Assembly (NCBI RefSeq): GCF_902459465.1
Contig: NC_047065.1
Location: 21,403,828-21,467,827, forward strand
Direction of reading: 5' to 3'
Length of the DNA stretch: 64,000 nt
Origin: Asterias rubens
Lineage: Eukaryota; Echinodermata; Asteroidea; Forcipulatida; Asteriidae
Translations under genes and position numbers: made by a program
Notes under the pieces: generated by a model
What the model saw: the letters and a program-made list of their open reading frames with translations, nothing else
Databases searched by the model: none
What the model was told of the DNA's origin: nothing
Shown here: piece by piece, positions 12,017 through 23,800 of the stretch
How the letters are laid out: each line of letters begins with the position of its first letter
How positions within the stretch are numbered: position 1 is the first letter of the stretch

Positions 12017-13077
12017 GCAACTACACTTTGAAGGTTAGAGTTTGAGATGCCTTACCAGACTTTAAGTACATGTTGTTGTTGTCAAAATGTTTTGAAAAGT
12101 TTGGTCAATAATACCATGGAGGAATGAAACGAAGGAGTATGAACGGCCCGCCAAACCGCAGAGTAACAAAAGAAAACCCTTACAATAGCCCCTGTCTGAC
12201 CAGTGGAAAAAGATAGGAGACCTCCAGCTGGACGGCCGATTAACGAGCAGGATTAGATCTCTTTGTACATAAGGTGTGGTACCGCCACTCTGCACTGTTG
12301 CCTTCGTGTAAAGTTGAATCATTGGAGACAAGAATTGTGAATATACACTTCTTCATTACCGTTTGTGGTGTTTTCATGGAAATATCATAGCATATTTTTA
12401 CATTTTTTGCAACTTTCCGGTCACTAGCGGTGGGTCAGAATTTGGGTATAAGCACCAAGGGTGGTTGGTATTCAATTGTGTTCATCGTTTAGGTGTCCGA
12501 TAGCGTCCAAAAATGTTATCGCGTTTAAAAAAAAGTAGTTTTACTTTATTATATCCATACAACATACGACCCCATAGTTTGGTGAAAACCAAGTGCGCAC
12601 ACGCAAACTCACACACGCCAGGTCGCCCATTGTTTGTGTAAGGTTTGTGGGTGATTACGAGGTTTGACTTTTGAAGTCCCTTCGTTCGAACTCCTTCTCT
12701 TCCTTCCTCCATGATAATACTGTTCTTAATTTTGATTTGAGAGCATGCAAAGTATATGTACAAGAACAATCGCCATTATGTCTACAATGCAGTAAAAAAC
12801 TTATACTTTTCTTCTTGTTAGCGCCTTGAGAATACCTTGGGTGGGTATGTTTTTGCGCATTATAAATGTCCTCATTATTATTATATTATTTTCAAAAAAA
12901 TATCTGTAGAAACAGACAATTTCTCCTAAAACGTCATTTTTATGGATACTTCGAGGTCTGTTCTAATTGCATAATTTTAAATCACTTTTTATCTTTGATC
13001 CATCATTTATTGTAGGCAGTTCAAACTTTGAAGGGACCGTTGATTCTTTCAATGACCTATAGGATGAACTACCTAAG
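12017..13077. other. No gene; isolated LINE-type 3' tail
   Basis: Nothing coding was recognised. At about 12822-12893 the sequence GCGCCTTGAGAATACCTTGG followed by GTGGGTATG...GCGCATTATAAATGTC and ATTATTATT resembles the 3' tail of the CR1/L2-type LINE at 14867-15452, so it is probably a short 5'-truncated insertion. Confidence 0.5.
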
Positions 13078-13429
13078 GGCCAAACTTCATAGAGCTGCCT
13101 AAGCACAAAAACTAGCTACTACCCCCATCACACCGAACTCGTTCTCACTACATTCTGAAAAATGTAGTCTCGGTTCAAGACAATAGTAATATGCGCCGCG
13201 AGTGGGGATCGCGATAGTTGAGTTAAATGTGAATAACAACAAGACCACATTCTTCAAAACATAGTGAGAAAAAGTTCAGTTCGATGGGGGTATCAGCACA
13301 ACAAAATCATGCTTACCAGGTTACCAGCCCAAAAAACACGTCACATGCACCAACTTTGACTGGTTTACTGCCTATTCTTGCTTAGCACAAACTTGGTCAG
13401 CCAAATTGTCTCTATGAAGTTGGACCCAG
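13078..13429. mobile_element. Family H element carrying a nested palindromic MITE
   Basis: Outer ends GGGCCAAACTTCATAGAGCT and TCTATGAAGTTGGACCC are inverted. The interior has GCTTACCAGGTTACCAGCC, shared with the copy at 20052. At 13122-13290 a second element with ends CCCCCATCACACCGAACTCG and AGTTCAGTTCGATGGGGG interrupts it. Confidence 0.7.
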
Positions 13430-13633
13430 GATGAAATAGTTAACATCAAAAGTCTCTCACATGAGACGTGTGATTGTCAAGCTTTATATTACCTGATGAC
13501 AGCGGGATCCCTCAAACTTTAACATTCAGTTCCGACCTCATGTTAAAAAGATACATTTGAGTGGCAGTAAAGTTCGGTACGCACACATTTTGAGAATATA
13601 GATGCTGACATTACAGGTGCGGTGTATTCGGTG

Positions 13634-14871
13634 TTAATATAAACAGCAACTCCTCTTCTTTGGCTGTGTCCTTTGTCTCCTAAGCTGAACTGTGTCTGTA
13701 GAGTTGTACGGCAAGACAGACTCTGCAGGTAACCGCTCACCTAGAAGAGGACAAATAAACCCAAATGTTACATAGTTTTCAATACTTGTTTTGTGTTTTT
13801 ATCTAGTGCCATTTGTCTAGTGCCATTTGCCGTTAATATATGACAGCTGTTTTTATTAAAGTTTAATAATTGATTTTTAAATGTAGCACTTTGTCACAGC
13901 CCAACGACTGTATCAAAGTGCTTCTGACATTATTACCCCCGAGCACTGGGCCATTAATTTGATTCCTTAAACCATCTCAGCTCCCTGGGGAGTATACAAC
14001 CGGCTCCAAGCGAATCATTCACTTAAACCATCTCTGCCCTCACAGGTACCCATTTTACCCCCGGGCGGAGAGAACCAATTACAGTTAAGTGTCTTGCTCA
14101 GGAACACAAGAGTCACAACTGGGATTCGAACACACATCCCGATGACTTAACCACCATATCTTAAGTCCTATGCTCTTATAGCACTCGGCCACGACACCCT
14201 ACAGTTGGTATAGCACCGGCACTTTATTCCAGAGGTTGCAGGTTTAAGTCCTGCTCTGGAGGTCAATTGTTCTTGGTTCAACCACAAACAATTCAAAATT
14301 TACCCAGTCAGTGTCACTTGTGGTTTACAACTTGATAACTTACTTATTTTGAGGAACAAATCTTTAATATTTTCAGCTGTTTTGGCGCTTGTTTCTGTGA
14401 ACACAGCTCCGATATCTTGTGCATAGTCCATGGCTGTTCTTGTCTCCACTTCTCTAAGGTCAGCCATGTCAAACTTGTTCCCTGCGATGGCTATAACTAT
14501 GTTCTCTGGGCCGTGCTGCTGGAGTTCTCGTATCCAATCCCTGACCTTTACAAAAGAGATCTGAAGCAGGGAAGAAAAAAAATCTACATTTTGTGTTCAC
14601 TCATCCTTGGAACTCATCCATCTATTAACCCTCCTAACTGTGTGACCATTTATTAACATCCACTGTGGCTTTGAATGCAACTATGCCAGCCTAAAGTATG
14701 ACACTTAAATTATGACGCATAAAACTACACAGTACACAGTCAACCCTCCTACTGCCTGACCATTTAATACCACACACTGTTGTTTTGAATTATATTTATT
14801 ATGACATAATGTGGTGAATGCATACTACACAATACACAGTCAACCCTCCTAATGTGTGACCATTGAATTTC

Positions 14872-14905
<34 letters not shown>

Positions 14906-17900
14906 GACTTGTAATGCGCACATATCCACCCTGCTGGGTGTTCAAGGCGCAGTAAAACCAAAAACAAAATAAAAACAAAACACAACACAAAGAAAAACAG
15001 ACACAACAAAATTAGTCATTGAAAACCTGTGACATAAGATAAGTTTTGAGAAGAGACTTGAATTTTGCAGCACAAAGACAAGATCGAAGATTAAGTGGTA
15101 GAGAGTTCCAGATGCGTGGCGCGGCTGAAAAAAAAGACCTGTCACCCCATGAGTGTCGAGACTTGGGTTCAATGAGGAGAAGCATAGAACTTGATCGAAG
15201 ATTCCTTGATGGAGTGTAAACTTGAAGCAGTTCAGAAATATAGTGGGGAGCCTTGCCATTAAGAGCTTTGTGGACAATGAGCATCAGCTTGAAGATGATT
15301 CGTTGAGAGATAGGGAGCCAGTGTAGTTGTTTCAGAATGGGGGTGATAGAACAGGATTTTCTAGACAGTGTCACAATGCGGGCAGCAGTATTTTGGAGCC
15401 GTTGAAGTCTGGAAATCTGGTTGTTAGGAAGACTGTAGAGAAGAGCATCCACTTGTTTTGAATGAAACTATGCCAGCCTTAAATATAATATTGTATGGTG
15501 TATGAATCTACACAGTACACAGTCAACCCTCCTACTGTCTGACCATTAAATACCACACACTGTGGTTTTGATTGATGTTTTGCCAGTCTGCAATATTATA
15601 TCATGTGGTGAATGCATCTACACAGTACACAGTCAACCCTCCTACTGTCTGATCATTTTAATGTGTGTGGTACTTAAAAGTACCACACACTATTGTTTTG
15701 AATAATATTTTGCCACCATGGTGTGCTTTGAGAAGTGTGTTTTACACTAACCTAGTAAAGTACCGAATGGGATTGACAGAGTATCTTGAAGGTATGAGTA
15801 CATGTATATACCGTATTGAATAACCGCTTTTTCGCTATGAAAGTCGCCATCATGTATGGCAAACCATATGAAGCACGCAGCACGCAGCATTCCCGGTTTG
15901 ATTTCTACGGCACATAATGAAGGTCAGATATTTGAACGGTGACATCTTATTCAATACGGTCTATACGCAAAAAACACTAATAGAGTAATCACCTGACTCG
16001 TGATGTCATACACGATAACGGCAGCTGCTGCTCCTCGATAATACATCGGGGCGAGACCACGATACTGAAATATATAATAATGATAAGCAATTTGAGAGAC
16101 CTGTAAATAAAGTACTATATACACCAACATTATTATTTATTTTAAATACTTTCTGACCAGGCTGACTACCTGTGATTGTGACAGAGCATTGGATATGAGT
16201 TGGCTCCTTAATTGCAACAAAAATACAAAAAGATCAACTTTTTTAACCATTTGGTGAATTTTTCTTGTCTTTGTCAAAGAAAGGTTTGAAAACAAATTCA
16301 GCTATCTATTCTTACCTTTTCTTGACCCGCAGTATCCCAGATTTGGAATTTGAATGATTTTTCTCCCACGGATATTGTTTTGGACATGAATGATGCACTG
16401 CAAAAAGAAAATATTAACTATTAACATTTAATCAGACAAACTAAATAGTCAATTTCATTGTACAAACAACTTTGTTCTGGGAATTTTCCTCATTAAGTAG
16501 GAACAACATGCCATTATTCCAACAGGGAGAAAAAGAAAAAGTGGTGATTACCCTGGGCATGCTCAGTTTTCTAGCAGTTTTAAAGACATCTCTCTAGAAT
16601 ACAGAAGGTCATGGGTTTGAATCTCGCCCAGGGAGCATAGATTGTTTTACAACAGGGCTAAAAAAAAAGCACTGCCTAAAAAATTGGTTTAAGCAGTGCT
16701 GATTATATAGGGGGCTAAAGGGGGTGAACCATTTTTTTTGTTTAGGTTAGTCCAGACTTGCCGACAGTGAAAAATATAGTTTCCTTTTGCTTTCCTCTTT
16801 TAAAACAAGCCAATGTTTAGCGCTCTTACTATGCCATTTGCAAATTTTTATAAGATAATCTGACGCAAGTGTAAAAACAAATTGTCTGCATGTAAATGGA
16901 AAAGTGTAACATTTTACGCTGTTAATTTAGATTCTCAAAATCCAGAATGGGGTGGGGGGCACAGAAACCAATGACAACCCCCCCCCCCCCCACCACCATA
17001 TATCCTAGTTACACCATGTCGTAAGGGTAAAACAGTTTCATAGCGTGGATTTTGGATTTCAAAATAACGGACTACTACCTAGGGTCTAGTTGTGATATTG
17101 TTGATAAGGTAACCCTCCTGGTTACGTTATCGCAACGACCTAGGGTCTTACTCTTACCCTATAGTTGGAGGAATAGAGTCTTGGTATGAATCACAAACAA
17201 AACGCTGCACAATGCTGGACTTTCCTACTCCAGAATCCTGAGGAAGAAACAAAATTAGCTTTCAATTAAGAATGTAACTTCCAACGATGGCTTAGGGTAA
17301 CCTTGATTGCCCAGCATCAACTAGTTGTGATAACGTAACCCTCCTCCCGACGGCGAAGGAGGGTTACATTATCGTAACTAAGCATCAACTTGAAAAGGAT
17401 CTTATTCGGTGTTCAGCCTAAAAAATCAACAAGTGGTCGGAACAGCTGTCTCACCATGGTTGAATGAATCATACACGCAAAAACGCTTTGGATAACTTTC
17501 CGTATGGCGCCACCACTTTTTCACTCATTTTTACAAAAAGGGATTTATCATTGAGGTAAATAAGATACTATATTATTTCATATCGGATGAAAAAGTGGTG
17601 GCGCCATACGGAAACTTTTCCAACGCTTTGACCAATGTCATGACTAATCTTAAACATGATTCTGGTCAAGGTCGCCATAACATGAGCTTCACATGAAGCG
17701 TGCCTTTGCGTTTATTCCAAGTAGATCTGTGGGAAAAGTGCGTATATTCGAGTTACTGAGCTGAATGTCATTGAATGAGGCTACTTCTACAGTACAAGAC
17801 AAAACAATGACCGAAGCTCAATCATACAGATACAGTTAGAAGCTAGAACTTTAAAAAAGAATGATGATTTGATAGGCCTTCTCAAAATCAGTCTAAAACT

Positions 17901-18173
17901 CTAAATAAAACGGAGAACTCATCTAACCCCCCTAAACTAAAGAGTAAAATTAAAATAAAATAATGTATTTCCTTCTCTCTCTGGTGGCTCTGACTTTCTT
18001 ACTTGTTGTGATAAAACTCAATCATCCTAAATTATGCTTCAACCAAACAAATCAACATTTCTCGTAGTTTTCCCCCTCAATATTTCCGCAAAATGTGAAA
18101 TCTGGGAAGAAGGGGCGGGGCTAAGAAGGAAACTTACCCCCAGCAAGCAGAGTTTGACTTCTCGCATAGCCAT
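13634..18173 (-). CDS. RAB22A: Rab22/Rab31-like small GTPase (six exons, complete)
   Basis: Exons in transcript order: 18138-18173, 17158-17237, 16316-16397, 15993-16064, 14344-14560, 13634-13740. All junctions are GT-AG, phases agree, and the product is 197 aa. Rab5-subfamily GTPases of the Rab22/31 branch control early-endosome and trans-Golgi/endosome traffic. Visible motifs are P-loop GDSGVGKS (residues 12-19), switch I region PPTIGASF, Walker B/switch II WDTAGQEK with catalytic Gln64, MYYRGAAAAVIVYDIT, guanine-specificity GNKFD and ETSAK, and a C-terminal KKRSCCLY prenylation signal. RELQQHGPENIVIAIAGNKF favours Rab22/31 over Rab5. The CCXX ending differs from the terminal CC of vertebrate Rab22A. 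The human protein is 194 aa. The ATG at 18173 gives MAMREVKLCLLG, the normal start. The introns hold SINE, LINE and MITE insertions. Confidence 0.95.
13882..14203 (-). mobile_element. tRNA-type SINE remnant in last Rab intron
   Basis: On the minus strand the sequence GTGTTCGAATCCC at about 14125-14140 is a good Pol III B-box. It is followed by GTTGTGACTCTTGTGTTCCT and GAGCAAGACACTTAACTG, a body typical of tRNA-derived SINEs. The far end has GCACTTTGATACAGTCGTTG. Confidence 0.6.
14640..15720 (+). repeat. Tandem repeat of about 105 bp, split by a LINE
   Basis: The string ACACAGTCAACCCTCCTA recurs at about 14735, 14835, 15519 and 15630. Each is followed by CTGTCTGACCATT-like sequence and CACACACTGTGGTTTTGAAT. 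About five units make up the array. The third unit is interrupted by the LINE fragment at 14867-15452. Confidence 0.85.
14867..15452 (-). mobile_element. 5'-truncated CR1/L2-type LINE, C-terminal RT fragment
   Basis: The frame at 15452-15012 encodes the C-terminal domain typical of Jockey/CR1/L2 reverse transcriptases, including RLQRLQNTAARIVT, LHWLPISQRIIFKLMLIVHK, ALNGKAPHYISELL, PSRNLRSSS and APRIWNSLPLNLRS. The catalytic RT domain is missing. The 3'UTR contains GCGCCTTGAACACCCAGCAG and ends in (ATT)n at about 14870-14906. Orientation is the same as the host Rab gene. Confidence 0.88.
17098..17139. mobile_element. Hairpin MITE family E copy 1 with 9-bp TSD
   Basis: A short hairpin with GGTAACCCTCC at the left and GTTACGTTATCGCAAC at the right. 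The 9-bp direct repeat CTAGGGTCT flanks it at 17089-17097 and 17140-17148. Confidence 0.8.
17323..17381. mobile_element. Hairpin MITE family E copy 2 with 9-bp TSD
   Basis: Arms are GTTGTGATAACGTAACCCTC and GAGGGTTACATTATCGTAAC with a small CGACGGCG loop. The exact 9-bp duplication GCATCAACT flanks it at 17314-17322 and 17382-17390. Confidence 0.9.
17491..17621. mobile_element. Hairpin MITE family D copy 1 with 9-bp TSD
   Basis: Ends GATAACTTTCCGTATGGCGC and GCGCCATACGGAAACTTTTC are inverted. The middle is ATTTTTACAAAAAGGGAT...GGTAAATAAGATACTATATT. The exact 9-bp duplication AACGCTTTG flanks it at 17482-17490 and 17622-17630. Confidence 0.92.
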
Positions 18174-19314
18174 AATTGACTTTTTATTTCAGCAGCAGTT
18201 GCCTCCTCATGACCTCATCATAGATTACAACTCACCACCAAACAGGCAATACAAACAACTTTAGGAAGCCAATTTAGTACAGAAATATTAACCTTGTTGA
18301 GCATAAACAGATAAATATTAAACTTTCTTGGCAGTTCTAGCAGGTTTCTGTGATAAGGCAGACCCGTTTATCATCAGTGTTTCCGTTCACTGATTTTACA
18401 CGGTGTAATTGGTGGTCTGGTACCTAGAGACAGCAACAGCTTGAAAACTGTTGTCAAAGATTGAAACCATGGTCTCCGACTATTCAGATGTTGATCTTTC
18501 ATCTGACAAATGTAACTTGCAGTTCGTGTCAAAAAGTAACTTGTTCGTTGAGGTAGAATATCCTATTTTTGTGTATACTTATGAAAATGTTATGGTATTT
18601 TATGGGTTTTCACTTTTTAAAAACTGTTATTTATCACACACACAAATTATAGCTTCACGAACTGATTAATTTTTAAAATCGACTTCATCTATACGTTTTT
18701 GACAAATTTATCGAAGTTGCGCAAAATGAGTGAATCACTCGGCCATTGTTGAACACGCCCCCCACACCAATTATGACAAAACTTTCTACCGCAATGAATA
18801 ATTCAATTCTATAATTAGTAACCCTATGAATGATAGTAACTGGGGAAATTTAAATGAATTATATAAAAGCAACGCAGGAAATTACCATGGTAATTGTCTA
18901 CACCACCCGCAACCAAAAATAGCCATGCCAGTATTTAGCAATTTGGCTTTCAATAATTTAGGCCCTTGTTTATAAAAGTACATTTTGTGCTTTGGTAATT
19001 TTTTTCAAAACTATTTCTTCATTAAAAAAGTGTGACACAAATTAAGCATTAATAATATTTACCAGAACTGGGTTGTTTTTGCGCAACATTGGTGAGAATG
19101 AAAACGTAAAATTTTCACAAATTTTCACTGGTTAAATTGTAAGAAAATGGTCAAGGTGGAAATGCTTCCATGGAAATAGTTTTGTCAGAAATGCCAAACT
19201 TTTAGGAAAATATGTAAAACCATGAGTTCTGATCTAGGTCCCAAACCAAATGTTTGAAGACAGTGAAAAGGGGTGTTTTTCACTACTTTTTTGCGACTCA
19301 GATGACAAATTAGC
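18174..19314. promoter_or_regulatory. Upstream region of the Rab gene
   Basis: This is the sequence 5' of the Rab start codon on the minus strand, so 5'UTR and promoter are expected here. No TATA box or clear upstream exon could be fixed. At 18740-18765 a GAACACGCCCCCCACACC patch is the only GC-rich part. The open frames here lack conserved features. Confidence 0.35.
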
Positions 19315-19674
19315 TTAAAGCCATTGGACACTTTCCGTAAACTTCAAAGGCCCACACTTCGTGTATCACAACTTAAATATAAAATGACGACCCTGTGAAA
19401 ATTTAGGCTCAATCGGTCATCGGAGTCGGGAGAAAATAACGGGAATACCCACCCTTGTTTCCGCACGTTTCGCCGTGTCATGACATGTGTTTAAAATAAA
19501 TTTGTAATTCTCGCTATCAAGAATTGATAATTGTTCTAATGTTTTCTCAAAAAGTAAAGCATTTCATGGAATATTTCAAGAGAAGTTTTTCACTATTACC
19601 TTCTGTAAACCCTGTGAGTTATTTGTAAATCTGTAAAAAAAAAATTCTGTTCCAAAAGTGTATAATGGCTTTAA
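19315..19674 (+). mobile_element. MITE family B copy 2 (TTAA-flanked)
   Basis: TTAA|AGCCATTGGACACTTTCCG at the left and AAAAGTGTATAATGGCT|TTAA at the right. The interior CGGTCATCGGAGTCGGGAG and CCACCCTTGTTTCCGCACG matches the other B copies. Confidence 0.9.
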
Positions 19675-20051
19675 AGATTAAGTTGCACACATACTTCAAA
19701 AACCAAAAACAACCAAACATACGTCAGACGTAACTATGTAAACAACACAATCCAAACAGACACAAACTCCAAGATTTTTTTTACAATTTCAATAATAACA
19801 TTTCAATTTGTTCAAATAAATGAGAATAACTACAGGATCTGAGTGAAGTCAACAATCAAACTGTGGTTTTATTTCAAACTGTAGTTGTATAACTAAATCA
19901 AACACAGCACAGCATTAATATGATTATTGATAAAAGAAATAAACATCATTAGTAATTGGAAAATGATAAAGGCCGCCATTTCTTAATGACCAAGAATTAA
20001 CATGGACTTTCATAGCCGTCATACTTTGTGTATTGGAAGAGGTAATGACCA

Positions 20052-20378
20052 GGGCCCGATTTCATGAAATTGCTAAAGATAAAGAAGATGCTAAGCACAA
20101 CAAAATTATGCTTACCAAAGTGAGGTAACCAGCCAAACTACCATGTACATGTACCATTTGTGACTGGTATCCTGCTCATTTCTGCAAAGCAGAAAATTGT
20201 CCAAGCAATGTAATTGGAACCTGGCCCAATGTCATCGATCTACTTATAAATAGGAATAACTATTACCAGCCAAAAAATCGTTCCTTGTGACTGGTATCCT
20301 GCTTATATTTTTGCATAGCAGAACATTTTTATTTTGTCACTATTTGCTGGTTATGCAGATCTCTGAGAAATTGGGCCC
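20052..20378. mobile_element. Family H element (GGGCCC..TTTCAT ends)
   Basis: Starts GGGCCCGATTTCATGAAATT and ends AGATCTCTGAGAAATTGGGCCC. It contains two copies of GTGACTGGTATCCTGCT. The arms are imperfect inverted repeats. Confidence 0.7.
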
Positions 20379-20854
20379 GCCAGTCCATCTAAAAGACTTA
20401 TTTATTCAACATTATGACCGCATAGCCATAAATGCTTGATTCAGATGAGATTTTGACAATTTGGTTATAACCTGTATCTCATTGTTGTTTTGACACCCCG
20501 TCCCTACTATCTCAAACCTTTTCCGCTTATCCTAAATTAATGCAATCCTTCAAGCTTTTTTGGTAGTCTAGTAATTACCACATCACCCTATCAATTTGTG
20601 AAAAATCCTAGTGTCCAATATAACTGAAAGGTATTAAAAACATGTCATGTCAAACCCAAACTCAAGCTAAATTACCCTCCTGCTCCTGTTTGCTTGTTAC
20701 CTAACCTTTACATTTTCAATCAAGCAGGGGGAGCAAAGACCACAAAGTGAAACACAACGGATTGATTCAAGTTAAAGTAAAATGACTCCATAATTGTTAT
20801 TTACAGGACAGTGATGTCATATCCTATTAAAGGTCAGAGGTCATATGTCAAAGG
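20379..20854. other. Region downstream of NDUFB9
   Basis: This follows the NDUFB9 stop codon on the minus strand, so part is 3'UTR. No clear polyadenylation site could be fixed. No other feature was recognised. Confidence 0.4.
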
Positions 20855-23800
20855 TCACGAGGCTTGGGGTTTGTTTTGGTTAGCTCCCTGTCCTAGAAGT
20901 TGCTTCTCTTCTTCCACCAGCTCTTCCCATCTGGTTTGCTCGGCCAAAACTCGCTTTTCTCGCCTTGCGAAGTAGGTCGGGTAGCGAGCTTTTTCTGACG
21001 GATGCCAGTAGTTCAGAACCTGTGGGAGAAAGTAAGTGCCAGTCAGTAAGATTAATTCCATAAAACAATTTTGTTCTCAGCTAGGTCTATAAATACAGGA
21101 ATGCAACTGCTGCATAACAACAAAAGAGAGAAAAATGTTACCAGGCCTGTATGCTTCGTTTTTGAAAGGGCAAAGGCACCAAGGCATTTTCTCCTTTGGG
21201 TAATTTCTACAGGAGCATTTCAAGGGCATGAAGGCAATGTTCAGGGGGCATAGAGGCAATTGCCTCCGTTGCCTTCGTGAAGTATCAGGCCTGGTTACAC
21301 ACAGCAAGATGCTGTGTGTGTCATATTTGTTTTATTTTCTATGCATCAAATGAAAAACCAAAACCACAAAAAATCAGCTGAAAAGCTGCATGCCTGTACT
21401 GCTGAAGCAGACAAAACAAAAGTGGTTTCAGAATGTTCTGCTGGGGTGAACAAAATATCCTTTTTCTCTAAACACCACACATACTTCGTGGGGTGTTGTT
21501 TCTAACAACATTCTAAAAATATCAACAGCTCTCCCATGCTCTTTACCAAGTAATTTTCTAAGGGTCATTAGTGAAGTATTTACCAAACAGTACACGCTGT
21601 CCTTAAGTCTACATGGGATAACCAGGGATTATTTTAGCTTCCTTTGGGATGGTGTGCGCGATGTTAGAGCAGAATGTTGTCATTAATTAAAAAACTTACC
21701 CATTCTGGCGCAGGGATATTGCGTTCATAGCGTGTTCCACCAGGAGAATCAATGACTGAAAAGAAAAGACAAAAAAGAAAGTAATTTCAAGTTTTGAGAT
21801 ATCTTTGTTTGTACTACAAGAAACAAGTCTGTTGTGGTGTGTCCTTGCAGAAAGGTCTAGTTCACCGAACCCACGCTCTGGTATGGTCAGCAGCAGAATG
21901 TGGGTTCGAATCCCAGTCATGACACTTGTGTCCTTGAGCAAGGCCAAAGGCACTTAACCATAGTTTAAAGGCAGTGGACACTATTGGTAATTGTCAAAGA
22001 CTAGCCTTCCCAGTTGGTGTATCTCAACATATGCATAAAATAACTAACCTGTGAAAATTTGAGCTCAATCGGTCATCGAAGTTGCGAGATAATAATGAAA
22101 GAAGAAAACACCCTTGTCACACGAAGTTGTATGCATTAAGATGGTTGATTTTGAGACCTCAAGTTCTAAATCTGAGGTCTCGAAATCAAGTTCGTGGAAA
22201 ATTACTTCTTTCTCAAAAACTATGGCACTTCAAAGGGAGCTGTTTCTCACAATGTTTTATACCATCAACCTCTCCCCATTACTCGTCACCAAGAAAGGTT
22301 TTATGCTAATAATTATTTTGAGTAATTACCAATAAGTGTCCACTGCCTTTAAATGCTGTTGACTTTTCCTCATGCAATGATTACATATATTAATGTACAC
22401 CCGATACCAAGCCTGTATGCTTCGTTTTTGAAAGGGCAAGGGCACCAAGGCATTTTCTCATTGGTAAAAGGCACCCTATGTAAACATTTTAATATTTCTA
22501 CCGGAGCATTTCAAGGGCACCAAGGCAATGACCAGGTATGCCTGATATATGCTTTTCCTCAGAAATCCTTCTATATTTTCTTGGCCAAAATGAAGGATTC
22601 AGAAGGACTATGAAGTGCGAAGGCCCAAATAACAATTGTTTATCACCAGGGCCCAATTTCATAGACAAAATTTTGCTTAAGCAAAAAATACATTGCTTAG
22701 TAAAATCAGTTTACCGGCCAAGACTTCACTCAATTGTTATGCTAAGTAAATAACAGCTAAATACTAGTCATAAGCAATGTATATGGCATGAAATTTTGGC
22801 CAGTAACATGTGTAAAATAAGCGAGCTATTTTCGTGCTTAAGCAAGTTTTTGCTTAAGCAGCTATATGAAATTGGCCCCAGTCAGGCTCTTCAATTTTAT
22901 AAAACCCATAATAGTTGGTGTTGAGTGAGTGACACAAATGAGAGGGGGGTGCTAGAGGATTGAGGTCACATCTATAGGCAAGTAACCTCATGAGTAAGGT
23001 TTATTATGTGTCACTAAAAATTTAAACCTTGCAGCCCACAACAGAAAACGAGTTGTTTGTTCTCACTTGCGGCTCTCGTTACATTCCGTAGGCTACTTAC
23101 ATATGTACGGCTGTGGATGCTGTTTTTGCCATAGTTCTTCCTCTCCCTGTTGAAGAAGTCGGACTGCTTTCTTCATATCTGTCTCATTCTTGTGCTCATC
23201 AAACCTCGCCCTCAGTAGTGTGACCTCATAACGAAAGGTTGACCTGGAGTAAACAAAAACAATTGTTTCTTGAGGTCACTGTTTGAAACATAAATATTTG
23301 TAAATATTGATTGATGCGGTACAAAATGTATAGGCCTACAAAGACAATTTCAGGAAACCCCCGTGTTCACAAGTAAAAGTTAGTGACAATCTAGCTTTTA
23401 CTTTCATTAAGACAAAGTGCAAAGTTATATAATTATCTGAAAGTGAGAGCTCAATGATTTTTAGTATACTGGGCAAAATCTTTGTTTGCCAACACAAATA
23501 AAACATGCATGGCTGTGGCACAAATTTGACACAAACTACACAGTTTGCATTACTAATTTCCTTGGGACAAGGATGTGGTTTATACTAGCATTGCTGTCAG
23601 AGCAGTTGTAGAACCCTTATCATCACACTAGCGTACAAAAAGATTGTGAGGAGTTTTTGTAATATAATTATTACCCATAAAAATCAAATAAGACTGAGCT
23701 TGTATTTGGGTGTAAATATTTCATGACATGTGGTGAGAATTATGGTTGAACGACAAAGATCGCTTGGTTCTCAAAGTTTGCACGGATAACTTTCCGTATG

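Noticed and set aside
14764-15277. Cysteine/isoleucine-rich frames near the (ATT)n tract
   Set aside because: They translate the LINE 3'UTR and its microsatellite tail.
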